DNA of 11,427 nt, taken from NCBI GenBank assembly GCA_030447005.1, contig JAUJME010000025.1, positions 1-11,427 of the forward strand, in the 5' to 3' direction. Shown piece by piece: positions 1 to 7,369 of the stretch (position 1 is its first letter; the number at the start of each line of letters is the position of its first letter). The translations under genes and the position numbers were made by a program. Origin of the DNA: Solirubrobacteraceae bacterium (GTDB taxonomy: Bacteria > Actinomycetota > Thermoleophilia > Solirubrobacterales > Solirubrobacteraceae). The notes under the pieces were generated by a model that ran no database searches, had not been told where the DNA came from, and was given only the letters and a program-made list of their open reading frames with translations.

Positions 1-728
1 ACGCCGCGGATGTAGTCGTCGGCGTACGGCGCGCCGCCGACCACCACGAGCTTCATGCCGCGCGTGCGCTCCGTCGGGATCCGGGCGAAGGCCTCCACGA
101 GCAGGTGCGGGTTGTTCTCCGGCTCGAGACGGCCGACGAACAGGAGGTAGCGGCGCGGCTCGATCCCCAGCCGGGCCAGCGTGCCCTCGCCCCGCAGCCC
201 CGGATCGCTCACCCCGTAGGGCACCACGCCGATCCGCTCCCCGTAGCGGTGCTCGAAGACGTCGGCGACCGCGTGGGAGTCGGTGATCGCACGGTCGGCC
301 CAGCGCGGTGCGTTGCGCTCGGCGAAGCGCAGGTAGGCCTTGGCGGCGGCGGGCCACTTGCGGCGGTCGGAGTCCAGGCCGTCGACGTTGATGACGGTCG
401 GGATCCCGGCGCCGCGCGTGAGCAGGCACAGGGGCGCGTTGCCGGCGATGAAGAAGAGCGCGACGTCGGGCTGCTCGACGCGCGCGGCGTGCAGCGCGGC
501 GAGCAGCGTGTGCATGAAGGTGTCGAGGTACTTGTTGCGGACGGTCGGCAGGTGGACGAGCCGCGCGCCCTTGTAGGTCTTCAGCCGCGGGTCGACGACG
601 TGCGGGCGGCAGTAGACGAGGACCTCGTGGCCGCGGTCGGTGAGCCGCTGGGAGAGCTGCTCGGCGGCCGTCTCGAAGCCCGAGTAGGCGGCCGGGATGC
701 CGCGCGTGCCGAGGATCGCGACCTTCAT
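1..728 (-). CDS. GT4 glycosyltransferase with DUF1972-type N-terminus (partial, 3' end off the left edge)
   Basis: Predicted cytoplasmic GT-B enzyme moving a sugar from a nucleotide-sugar donor during surface-polysaccharide assembly; donor and acceptor are not predictable. About 242 residues are visible. The N-terminus carries the glycine-rich signature ILGTRGIPAAYSGFET (residues 5-20), which matches my recollection of the DUF1972 domain found at the front of some rhamnosyl- and glucosyltransferases. A second-domain start is visible as LLFVGRLEPENNPHLLVEAF (195-214), the usual opening of the GT4 donor-binding domain. The E-x7-E donor motif would lie beyond the edge. The ATG at 728 overlaps the TGA of the upstream gene as ATGA, so it is the last visible gene of the leftward operon and probably translationally coupled. 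No internal stop or frameshift is seen. Family call is firm; the sugar is unknown. Confidence 0.92.
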   Translation of the reverse strand, partial: MKVAILGTRGIPAAYSGFETAAEQLSQRLTDRGHEVLVYCRPHVVDPRLKTYKGARLVHLPTVRNKYLDTFMHTLLAALHAARVEQPDVALFFIAGNAPLCLLTRGAGIPTVINVDGLDSDRRKWPAAAKAYLRFAERNAPRWADRAITDSHAVADVFEHRYGERIGVVPYGVSDPGLRGEGTLARLGIEPRRYLLFVGRLEPENNPHLLVEAFARIPTERTRGMKLVVVGGAPYADDYIRG

Positions 729-1719
729 GTGAGAGCAAACGTATAGGCCCGCAGGTGCGCGCGAGCGGCCCGCTCCCAGCTGAAGGCCGCCGCGCGCGCC
801 TGCCCGCGGCGGCGCAGCTCCTCGCGCAGCGGCGGCACGGAGGCGAGCTCCTCGAGCCCCGCGGCGATCGACTCGACGTCGCGCGGATCGACGTAGCGGG
901 CCGCCTCGCCGCAGACCTCGGCCAGGCCGGAGGTGCGCGCGGCGAGCACGGGCGTGCCGGCGTGCATCGCCTCGAGCGCGGTCAGGCCGAACCCCTCGTG
1001 CAGCGACGGGGCGACGAGCGCGGCCGCGCGGGCGTGGAGCGCCGGCAGGTCGGGCGCCGGCTCGCAGCGGACCCCCGGCGCGGTCGCGCAGGCCCGGCCG
1101 GCGAGGACGAGCTCGAGCGCGCCGTCGCCCGCCCGCTCGCGGTAGCGCGCGTAGGCGGCGAGCAGGCGGCCGAGGTTCTTGCGCGGCTCGGCGTCCCCGA
1201 CGTAGAGGAAGTGGCGGATGCCGCTGCGCGCCGCGGGCGGCGCCTGACCCGGCCCGTGCGGCGCGAGGACGACGCGCTCGGCCGGCACGCCCCAGCGCGC
1301 GCGGACGTCCTCGCCGGTCGACCGCGACGGGACGATCACCGCCGCAGCGCCCCGCGCCGCCGCCCGGTGGCGCCGCCGCGCGATGGCGCGGAAGCGCGGG
1401 TCGAAGCACTCCGGGATCAGCTCGAAGGCCAGGTCGTGCACGGTCACGACCTGCGCGAGCGGCGCGCCCCGCGCGAGCGCCGGGAGGGGATGATGGAGCA
1501 GGTCGGCGCGCGCCCGTCGCGCCCGGCGGGGCAGCTCGCCGTGGATCCAGCCCGTCTCGAGCGCCGCGTTGAGGTAGGAGCGCGCCCCGCCGCCGCCGCG
1601 CGGGCGCGCCCTGGGCCGCGTGACCAGCACCGTGACCCCGAGCGCCTCGAGCGCGGGCAGCAGCCGCTCGAGGTAGACGGCGGTCCCGCTCGGCGCCCGG
1701 TCGAGCGGGCTCGCATCGA

Positions 1720-1732
<13 letters not shown>
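725..1732 (-). CDS. GT4 family glycosyltransferase
   Basis: A 335-residue GT-B glycosyltransferase, a normal full length for GT4. The N-terminal domain opens with VRVLIDASPLDRAPSGTAVY (1-20), the RVLID strand followed by the small-residue loop typical of this group, and has the VTVHDLAFE element (96-104). The donor domain starts at YVGDAEPRKN (177-186), with the conserved Arg and Lys expected to contact the donor phosphates. The HEGFGLTALEA segment (245-255) carries the E-x7-E motif (E246, E254). The GTG at 1732 is chosen because it places the first beta strand at the N-terminus; it overlaps the end of the upstream methyltransferase by 13 nt. The reading frame stays open much further upstream, but that part lies over the methyltransferase gene and has shadow composition. 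It ends in an ATGA overlap with the next gene. Substrate unknown. Confidence 0.92.
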
Positions 1733-2328
<596 letters not shown>

Positions 2329-2338
2329 CCCGGCGAGG

Positions 2339-3136
2339 CTACGCCGCCCGCCGCCCGTGCCACTTGCCCGCGAGGCGCGCCATGCGCCGGGGGTCGAGCC
2401 GGGCGCGGGCGCGCGAGCGGTGCCCGCCCTGGTCCGTCCACCACTCCGCCACCGCCGCCCGCGCCGGGTACGGCGGCAGGTCGAGGAACATGCCGAAGCC
2501 GCGGGCCTCCCGGCTGTAGCGGGCGAAGCACGCCGGCAGCGGGTCGCGCGAGTGGTCGTGCTCGACGGCGAGCGCGGGATCCAGCACGCAGACCGCGTCG
2601 CGCGCGGCCAGCACCCGCAGCGCCCACTCGCGGTCCTCGGCCCCCGGCAGGTCCTCGCGGAACGGCGCCTCGCGCCACCACGCCGCCCGGAAGCCGCCCG
2701 AGCCGTTGCCGTAGCCCCAGTAGGGGTGGGCGCGGGCGTGGGCGGCGTCCTGGCGGAAGGGCCCCGCGAGGGGGCGGAACGCCGGGTCGACCGTCTCCCC
2801 GAACGCGCACGCCACGCTGCCGTCCTCGAACCACGCGGCCATCCGCGCCACCCACCCGGAGTCGGGCGGGAGCGCGTGGGCGGAGAGGGCGACGATCACC
2901 GGCGCGGACGCCGCGCGCGCCCCGAGGTTGAGCGCCCGGCCGAAGGTGAACGCCGCGGCCGGCATCTCGATCAGCTCGACGCCCGGCCGCCGCCGCACCT
3001 CGCCGACCGTGCCGTCGCGCGACCCCGAGTCGACGACGATGACCTCGGGGACGAGCGTCTGGCCCGCCAGCCGGTCGAGCACCGCGCCGATGGAGGCCGC
3101 CTCGTCGCGCGCCCGGATGACCACGCTGACCTCCAC
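2339..3136 (-). CDS. GT2 family glycosyltransferase with SAH in place of DxD
   Basis: A 265-residue GT-A enzyme and the first gene of the leftward operon. The N-terminus is VEVSVVIRARDEAASIG (1-17), then EVIVVDSGSRDGT (31-43), the usual GT2 nucleotide-binding strands and their acidic residues. Where most GT2 enzymes have a metal-binding D-x-D, this protein reads ALSAHALP (83-90), so His87 replaces the second acid. The acceptor-side acidic motif is retained as GAEDREWALR (165-174). No membrane segment is seen; the C-terminus is basic (RARARLDPRRMARLAGKWHGRR), which may favour membrane contact. The GTG at 3136 sits exactly where the first strand begins and 7 nt downstream of a TANNNT box, so a leaderless start is likely. 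Sugar specificity cannot be told; a rhamnosyltransferase-like role is possible but unproven. Confidence 0.88.
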   Translation of the reverse strand: MEVSVVIRARDEAASIGAVLDRLAGQTLVPEVIVVDSGSRDGTVGEVRRRPGVELIEMPAAAFTFGRALNLGARAASAPVIVALSAHALPPDSGWVARMAAWFEDGSVACAFGETVDPAFRPLAGPFRQDAAHARAHPYWGYGNGSGGFRAAWWREAPFREDLPGAEDREWALRVLAARDAVCVLDPALAVEHDHSRDPLPACFARYSREARGFGMFLDLPPYPARAAVAEWWTDQGGHRSRARARLDPRRMARLAGKWHGRRAA

Positions 3137-3153
3137 GGCGCGGATCCTATGAT
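3126..3153 (+). promoter_or_regulatory. Putative promoter for the rightward GT2-GT4-GT4 operon (leaderless)
   Basis: TATGAT at 3148-3153 is one base from the consensus TATAAT and is an A/T-rich island in very GC-rich DNA. CTGACC at 3126-3131 could be a -35 element (TGAC core shared with TTGACA) at 16-nt spacing, lying inside the coding region of the divergent gene. The box ends 8 nt before the GTG at 3162, leaving no room for a Shine-Dalgarno sequence, so a leaderless mRNA is expected. Confidence 0.55.
3144..3149 (-). promoter_or_regulatory. Putative -10 box for the leftward operon (leaderless)
   Basis: Reading leftward, TAGGAT fits the actinobacterial TANNNT -10 pattern and ends 7 nt before the GTG at 3136, so transcription would begin at or next to the start codon. 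No Shine-Dalgarno sequence lies in the short interval. No convincing -35 hexamer is visible at normal spacing. It shares two base pairs with the rightward box on the opposite strand. Supported by position and pattern only. Confidence 0.5.
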
Positions 3154-3161
3154 GCGCCGCC

Positions 3162-4031
3162 GTGCGCCCGGCCGTGGACGTCGTGGTCCCCTTCCGCGGA
3201 GACGACGCCGCGCTGGCGGCCGCCGCGGCGGCGCTGGCCCGGCTGACGCTCGGCCCAGACGACACGCTGCGGATCGCCGACAACCGGCGCGCCGCCCGCG
3301 CCGCCCGCGCCGGTCGCGCCGGCCCGGCGGAGATCGTCGCGGCGGGCGGCCCGCCGTCCTCCTACTCCGCGCGCAACCGCGCGGCCGGGGCCGGGAACCG
3401 CCCGTGGATCCTCTTCCTCGACGCCGACGTCCTCCCGGTGCCCGACCTCCTCGAGCGCTACTTCGACCCGCCGCCGGGCGAGCGCGCGGCGGTGCTCGCC
3501 GGCGGGATCGACGACCAGCCGGCCGCGCCCGGCGCGCCCGCCGCGCTGCGCTACGCCGCCCTGCGGGGGGCGATGGCCCAGGAGCGCTCGCTCGAGCACG
3601 GCGAGCGCGCCTTCGCCAAGACCGCCAACTGCCTCGTCCGCCGCGAGGCGTTCGCCGCGGCCGGCGGCTTCGCCGAGGGGATCCGCTCCGGCGGCGACGC
3701 CGACCTCTGCTGGCGGCTGGCCGCCGCCGGCTGGGCGCTCGAGCCGCGGCCGTCGGCCCGCGTGACGCACCGCAACCGCGCGACCGTCCCCGCGATGCTC
3801 GGCCAGCTCGCGCGCCACGGCGCGGGCGCGGCCTGGCTCGGGCGCCGCCACCCGGGCGCCCTGCCGCGCCGCTCGCTGCCCGGCCTGGTCCGCTGGACGG
3901 GGCGGCGCTGGCGCACCGCGCTCGCCGCCCGCCGCGCCGGCGAGCCCGACGCGGCGCTCGTCGCCGCGCTCGATCCGGCGGCCGCCTGGGCGTTCGAGCT
4001 GGGGCGGCTGCTGCCGAACCGCACCGCGTAG
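3162..4031 (+). CDS. GT2 family glycosyltransferase
   Basis: A 289-residue GT-A enzyme, first gene of the rightward operon. VDVVVPFRGDD (5-15) is the first nucleotide-binding strand. SYSARNRAAG (68-77) is the helix before the metal site. FLDADV (85-90) contains the D-x-D (D87, D89) that should coordinate the divalent metal and donor phosphates. TANCLVRREAFAAAGGF (154-170) and GGDADLCWRL (177-186) form the acceptor/catalytic-base region. The C-terminal 60 or so residues are Arg/Ala rich with no clear membrane segment. The start chosen is GTG at 3162 because it lies just downstream of a -10-like box; an in-frame GTG four codons later (3174) is the alternative. The gene is followed after 11 nt by a GT4 gene. 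Donor and linkage unknown. Confidence 0.88.
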   Translation: MRPAVDVVVPFRGDDAALAAAAAALARLTLGPDDTLRIADNRRAARAARAGRAGPAEIVAAGGPPSSYSARNRAAGAGNRPWILFLDADVLPVPDLLERYFDPPPGERAAVLAGGIDDQPAAPGAPAALRYAALRGAMAQERSLEHGERAFAKTANCLVRREAFAAAGGFAEGIRSGGDADLCWRLAAAGWALEPRPSARVTHRNRATVPAMLGQLARHGAGAAWLGRRHPGALPRRSLPGLVRWTGRRWRTALAARRAGEPDAALVAALDPAAAWAFELGRLLPNRTA

Positions 4032-4042
4032 GCTCCCGCCGC

Positions 4043-5059
4043 ATGCCCTCTGTCCTCGCCGTCGCGGGCGCCGCGCACGAGGGCGGTGCCGAGGTCGCCC
4101 TGCTGCGCCTGCTCGTCCGCCTGCGCGCCCGCGGCTGGGCCGTCTCGCTTGCGACCCCCCGGCCCGGCCAGCTCGCCGAGCGTGCCCGGGCCCTCGGGCT
4201 CACCGGCCCGCACCTGCCGGTCGGCGGCCTCGAGCGCGGCGCGGGGCGGCCGGCGCTGCGCTCCTACGTCCCGCTGCGGCGGCTCGCGCGGCGGGCGCCG
4301 GTCGTCTATCTCAACGGCTCGCTCAGCGGTCGCCTGCTCCCCGCCCTGGCCGGCCGGCGCAGCGTCCTGCACGTCCACGACCTCGTCGACCGCGTGCCCC
4401 CGATCTGGCGGCTCGCCTCGCTCGTGCTCACCGGGTCGCGGACGGCGGCCGGCCGGATCGCGCGGCTGCGCCCCCACGTCGTCGGCTTCCCGGTCGAGCT
4501 GGGCGCCGCGGCGGCTGCGCCGCCCTGGCCGCTGGACCCGGGCCGGCCGGTGATCGGCTACGTCGGGCGGATCGAGCCGGCCAAGGGCGTCCTCGACCTG
4601 GTGCGCGCCGCGCCCGCGCTCACCGCGGCGGGCGCGCGGGTGATGGTGATCGGCGAGGACGTCGGCGGCGTCGACCGCGCCTACCGCGACGCGGTGGTCG
4701 GCGCGCCCGGCGTCGAGCACTGCGGGTGGGTCGACGACGCCGCCGGCCTGATGGGCCACCTCGACGTCGCCGTCCTGCCCTCCCGGCGCGAGGCGCTCGG
4801 CGGCGTGCTGGCCGAGGCCATCTGCGCGGGGACCCCGGTGGTCGCCACGGACACCGGCGGCATCCCCGAGGTCGTCGAGGACGGCGTGACGGGCCGGCTG
4901 GTGTCGCCGGGGGATCCCGAGGCGCTCGCCGCCGCGATCGGCGAGGTGCTCCGCCGGCGCGAGCCGATGGCCGCCGCCTGCCGGGCCCAGGCCCAGCGCT
5001 GGGACGCCGAGGCCTACGCGGACCGGGTCGCCGCCCTCCTGGCGCCGCTCGCCCCGTGA
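4043..5059 (+). CDS. GT4 family glycosyltransferase
   Basis: A 338-residue GT-B enzyme of ordinary GT4 length. The N-terminal domain has the GGAE loop (14-17), commonly GG.E in GT4 proteins, and the LHVHDLVDRVPP segment (109-120). The donor domain opens with IGYVGRIEPAKG (171-182), giving the expected phosphate-contacting R176 and K181. SRREALGGVLAEAICAGTPV (247-266) contains the E-x7-E motif (E250, E258), and TGGIPEVVEDG (271-281) is the standard GT4 tail of that region. The ATG at 4043 follows the upstream stop by 11 nt; no strong Shine-Dalgarno sequence is seen, so re-initiation after the upstream gene is likely. The stop overlaps the next start as GTGA. Middle gene of a three-gene glycosyltransferase run; sugar unknown. 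Confidence 0.93.
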   Translation: MPSVLAVAGAAHEGGAEVALLRLLVRLRARGWAVSLATPRPGQLAERARALGLTGPHLPVGGLERGAGRPALRSYVPLRRLARRAPVVYLNGSLSGRLLPALAGRRSVLHVHDLVDRVPPIWRLASLVLTGSRTAAGRIARLRPHVVGFPVELGAAAAAPPWPLDPGRPVIGYVGRIEPAKGVLDLVRAAPALTAAGARVMVIGEDVGGVDRAYRDAVVGAPGVEHCGWVDDAAGLMGHLDVAVLPSRREALGGVLAEAICAGTPVVATDTGGIPEVVEDGVTGRLVSPGDPEALAAAIGEVLRRREPMAAACRAQAQRWDAEAYADRVAALLAPLAP

Positions 5060-5979
5060 ACCTCGCCTTCGACTCCAGACCCGCCGCCGACCCGCGCGGG
5101 ATCGGCCGCTACGCGCGCTCGCTGCTCGAGGCCCTGCGGCCGGTGGCCGCGCGCGCGGGCGGGTCGATCGCCGAGACCCACCACCCGCGGCGGGCCGACG
5201 TCTTCCACTCGCCGTGGATCGAGGGCGCGCCGCTGCGCCCGCGCGTGCCGACGGTGGTCACCCTCCACGACGTCGTCCCCCTCAAGCGACCGGGCGAGTA
5301 CCTGCGGACCGGGCTGCGCTTCCGGATGCGCTACCTGGCGGTCGAGCGCGCCACCCGGCTGATCGTGCCGACGCATTCCGTCGCCGCCGAGGCGGCCGAG
5401 CTGCTCGACGTCGACCCGGGCCGCATCGACGTGATCCCCGAGGCCGCCGCGGCGGCCTTCACCCCCCGGCCCGAGGCGGAGGTCGCCGCGGTCCGCGAGC
5501 GCTACGGGCTGCCCGAGGAGTACCTGATGTGGGTCGGCGGCCTGCGCCATCCCGATCCGCGCAAGCGGGTCGCCGCGCTGGCCGGCGCGCCGCGCGAGCT
5601 CCCCCTCGTGCTGGTCGGCGACCCGGGGCAGTGGGCCCGCGAGCTCGAGGACGTGACGCTGACCGGCGCGGTCTCCGACGATGAGCTGGCCGCCATCTAC
5701 TCCGGGGCCCGCGCGCTCGTCTTCCCCTCCGACGACGAGGGCTTCGGGCTGCCGCCGGTCGAGGCGCTCGCGTGCGGGACGCCCGTCGCCGCCACGGACT
5801 CCCCCGCGCTGCGCGAGGTGCTCGGGGCGCGGGCGACGCTGGTCGACGCCGGCGACCTCGCCGGGCTCCTCGCCGCCGCCGAGCGCGCGAGCCGCCCGGC
5901 GCCCCCGCCCCCCGCGTGGAGCTGGGAGGACGCGGCGAAGGCGACCTGGGCGGCCTACGGGCGCGCCCTGTCGAGCTGA
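5056..5979 (+). CDS. GT4 family glycosyltransferase
   Basis: A 307-residue GT-B enzyme, slightly short for GT4 but with both domains present. It opens with MNLAFDSRPAADPRGIGRYA (1-20); the GIGRY loop is typical of mannosyltransferase-like GT4 enzymes that start FD.R....GIGRY. TLHDVVPLKRPGEY (69-82) is the acceptor-domain histidine region. WVGGLRHPDPRKR (159-171) starts the donor domain. DDEGFGLPPVEALACGTPV (226-244) carries E-x7-E (E228, E236). The tail PAPPPPAWSWEDAAKATW (281-298) has a proline run followed by the conserved SWE..A closing helix. The GTG at 5056 overlaps the upstream TGA as GTGA, indicating translational coupling. The N-terminal domain is compact compared with its neighbour. 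Sugar unknown; mannosyl transfer is a guess from resemblance. Confidence 0.92.
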   Translation: MNLAFDSRPAADPRGIGRYARSLLEALRPVAARAGGSIAETHHPRRADVFHSPWIEGAPLRPRVPTVVTLHDVVPLKRPGEYLRTGLRFRMRYLAVERATRLIVPTHSVAAEAAELLDVDPGRIDVIPEAAAAAFTPRPEAEVAAVRERYGLPEEYLMWVGGLRHPDPRKRVAALAGAPRELPLVLVGDPGQWARELEDVTLTGAVSDDELAAIYSGARALVFPSDDEGFGLPPVEALACGTPVAATDSPALREVLGARATLVDAGDLAGLLAAAERASRPAPPPPAWSWEDAAKATWAAYGRALSS

Positions 5980-5999
5980 CGCGAGGCCGGCTCAAGCTT

Positions 6000-6027
6000 C
6001 CCCCGGGGGGTGGTCGATCACCCGGGG
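6000..6027 (+). terminator. GC-rich hairpin upstream of the cupredoxin gene (terminator or RNA switch candidate)
   Basis: The 49-nt gap after the GT4 stop ends in a hairpin. GGGTG (6008-6012) pairs with CACCC (6019-6023) around a 6-nt loop, and CCCC (6001-6004) can pair with GGGG (6024-6027) with three bulged Gs. There is no U-tract. It ends one base before the ATG at 6029, so it could end transcription of the glycosyltransferase operon or hold back translation of the cupredoxin. No clear promoter is visible in this gap. Confidence 0.4.
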
Positions 6028-6028
6028 C

Positions 6029-6418
6029 ATGAGGCGCCCCGCCCGCACGCTGCTCGCCGCCGCCCTCGCGGGCGCGACGCTGTGCGCCGCGCCGGCCGCC
6101 GCGACCGCGGCGCCCGCGCCCGCCGGCCCGGTCGCCGTCGGCGTCGGCGCCCGCGAGTTCTCGCTCTCGCTCTACCGGACGAAGGTCGCCCCGGGCGCCG
6201 TGCGCTTCAACATGACGAACTTCGGCGAGGACGGCCACGACCTGACCGTCCTCGCGCCGAACGGCAAGGTGGTCGCCCGCATCGCCGAGATGCGCGGCTT
6301 CGGCGGCCGCGGCCAGGTCGAGGCGCGGCTCCGCCGCCGGGGCACCTACACGCTGCTCTGCACGGTCGCCGACCACGCCGAGCGCGGCATGCGGGCCAGG
6401 CTCCGCGTCCGCGGCTGA
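6029..6418 (+). CDS. Secreted cupredoxin (type 1 copper protein)
   Basis: A 129-residue exported protein predicted to bind one copper ion and carry electrons or hold copper outside the membrane. Residues 1-28 form a Sec-type signal: MRRPAR, a hydrophobic Ala/Leu stretch, and small residues near ATAA as a likely cleavage area. Cys19 is not in a good lipobox, so a lipoprotein is unlikely. The mature part is one cupredoxin domain: the first ligand is His70 in FGEDGHDLTV, and the C-terminal loop CTVADHAERGM supplies Cys111, His116 and Met121 (C-x4-H-x4-M), a complete type 1 site like that of sulfocyanin- and azurin-type proteins. KVAPGAVRFNMTN (52-64) is a typical cupredoxin strand. It lies downstream of three glycosyltransferase genes but shows no evident link to glycan synthesis. 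A redox partner is not visible. Confidence 0.85.
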   Translation: MRRPARTLLAAALAGATLCAAPAAATAAPAPAGPVAVGVGAREFSLSLYRTKVAPGAVRFNMTNFGEDGHDLTVLAPNGKVVARIAEMRGFGGRGQVEARLRRRGTYTLLCTVADHAERGMRARLRVRG

Positions 6419-6430
6419 TCCGACAGCCGC
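6411..6430. terminator. Perfect inverted repeat between convergent genes (bidirectional terminator candidate)
   Basis: GCGGCTG (6411-6417) and CAGCCGC (6424-6430) form a perfect 7-bp stem with a 6-nt loop. The left arm covers the last codons of the cupredoxin gene, whose stop is 6416-6418, and the right arm ends exactly at the stop codon of the opposing GT2 gene. Its symmetry lets it act on transcripts from both sides. No T-run follows on either strand, so factor-independent termination would be of the U-less kind. Confidence 0.5.
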
Positions 6431-7369
6431 TCAGGCGGGCGGCTCGAGCCCGAACGGCACCCGGCGCACCGCCCGCCGCGACTGGATCTCCCGGCGGCGC
6501 CGCCGGGCGCCCGGCAGGGCGCGCCAGGCCTCGGCGTAGCCGAGCAGCAGGTGCGGTTCGCGCAGCAGGACGTGGCCGAGCGCTGCGAGCTCGTACGCGG
6601 CGATGAGCGGGAGGTCCCGGCCCAGGCCCGCCCGCGTCTCGTTCTTGAACCACATGAGGTAGCGGTTGCGGAACTGGAGGCGGCGGTGCTCCCGGGCGAC
6701 CTGGGCTCGCTTGGACGGCGAGTAGGTGCGCACGTGGCGGGCCACCGCGCGCGGCTCATAGGCGCAGCGCCAGCCGAGCAGGCGGGCGCGCCAGGCCAGG
6801 TCGGCGTCCGAGGCCCACAGCGCGAGGTCCTCGTCGAGCACCTCGCCGCCGAGCGCGCAGGCCTCGAGCACGGAGCGCCGGTAGAGCGCGGCCGCGCCGT
6901 CGGCCCCGAACGCCTCGCCCGGCTCGGAGTAGGCGCTCGCCGCGCGGCCGTGGCCGACGAGGCCGTTCTTGCGGCGCCGGTCGACCGTCATCCCCGCAGC
7001 GTCGATCGCCGCGCCGCCGGGCTCGCGCAGCAGCTTGGGGGCGACGGAGCCGACCCGGTCCTCGTCGAGGCGCGGGCGGGCGCGGGCGAGGAAGTCAGGG
7101 GCGAGGAAGCAGTCGGCGTTGAGCAGCAGGACCGCCGGGCCGGCCGTCGCGGCGATCGCCGCGTTGACCGCCGCGGCGTAGGAGACGCGGCGGGGCAGGC
7201 GCAGGAGCCGCGCGCCGTGCTCGCGGGCGAGCGCGGGCGTGCCGTCCGTGCTCGCGTTGTCGATCACGACCACCTCGGCGCCGTCCTGGAGCATCGCGGC
7301 GGGCAGCGAGTAGGCGAGCGTCGGCGCCTCGTCGACCGACAGCAGGAGGATGGTCGTCGCCGGGGTCAC
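6431..7369 (-). CDS. GT2 family glycosyltransferase, WbbL/rhamnosyltransferase-like
   Basis: A 312-residue GT-A enzyme. TTILLLSVDEAPTLAYSL (5-22) begins the fold; VVIDNASTDGT (34-44) is the classic GT2 second strand. LLLNADCFLAPDFL (81-94) holds the metal site as N-A-D instead of D-x-D, as is common in the COG1216/WbbL branch. FGADGAAALYRRSVLEACALGGEVLDE (154-180) in parts, then SDADLAWRARLLGW (187-200), give the acceptor/catalytic acids, followed by YEPRAVARHVRTYS and the LQFRNRYLMWFKN stretch (231-243) often seen in rhamnosyltransferase-like members. The C-terminus is strongly basic. The GTG at 7369 overlaps the upstream GT4 stop as GTGA, which decides the start; the open frame further upstream is only a shadow of that gene. 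Rhamnose as donor is suggested by resemblance, not shown. Confidence 0.9.
   Translation of the reverse strand: MTPATTILLLSVDEAPTLAYSLPAAMLQDGAEVVVIDNASTDGTPALAREHGARLLRLPRRVSYAAAVNAAIAATAGPAVLLLNADCFLAPDFLARARPRLDEDRVGSVAPKLLREPGGAAIDAAGMTVDRRRKNGLVGHGRAASAYSEPGEAFGADGAAALYRRSVLEACALGGEVLDEDLALWASDADLAWRARLLGWRCAYEPRAVARHVRTYSPSKRAQVAREHRRLQFRNRYLMWFKNETRAGLGRDLPLIAAYELAALGHVLLREPHLLLGYAEAWRALPGARRRRREIQSRRAVRRVPFGLEPPA

Noticed and set aside
105..746. Plus-strand open frame at the left end.
   Set aside because: It lies opposite the DUF1972-type glycosyltransferase, whose motifs are unmistakable on the minus strand; the plus-strand translation has shadow-like composition.
2339..3283. A GT2 protein extended by about 49 residues to a start at 3283.
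   Set aside because: The extension is Ser/Ala-rich, overlaps the divergent GT2 gene, and has no family resemblance; the first GT2 strand begins exactly at the GTG at 3136.
6029..6120. Cupredoxin as a lipoprotein through Cys19.
   Set aside because: The residues before Cys19 (ATL) do not make a proper lipobox, since a small residue is expected directly before the cysteine.
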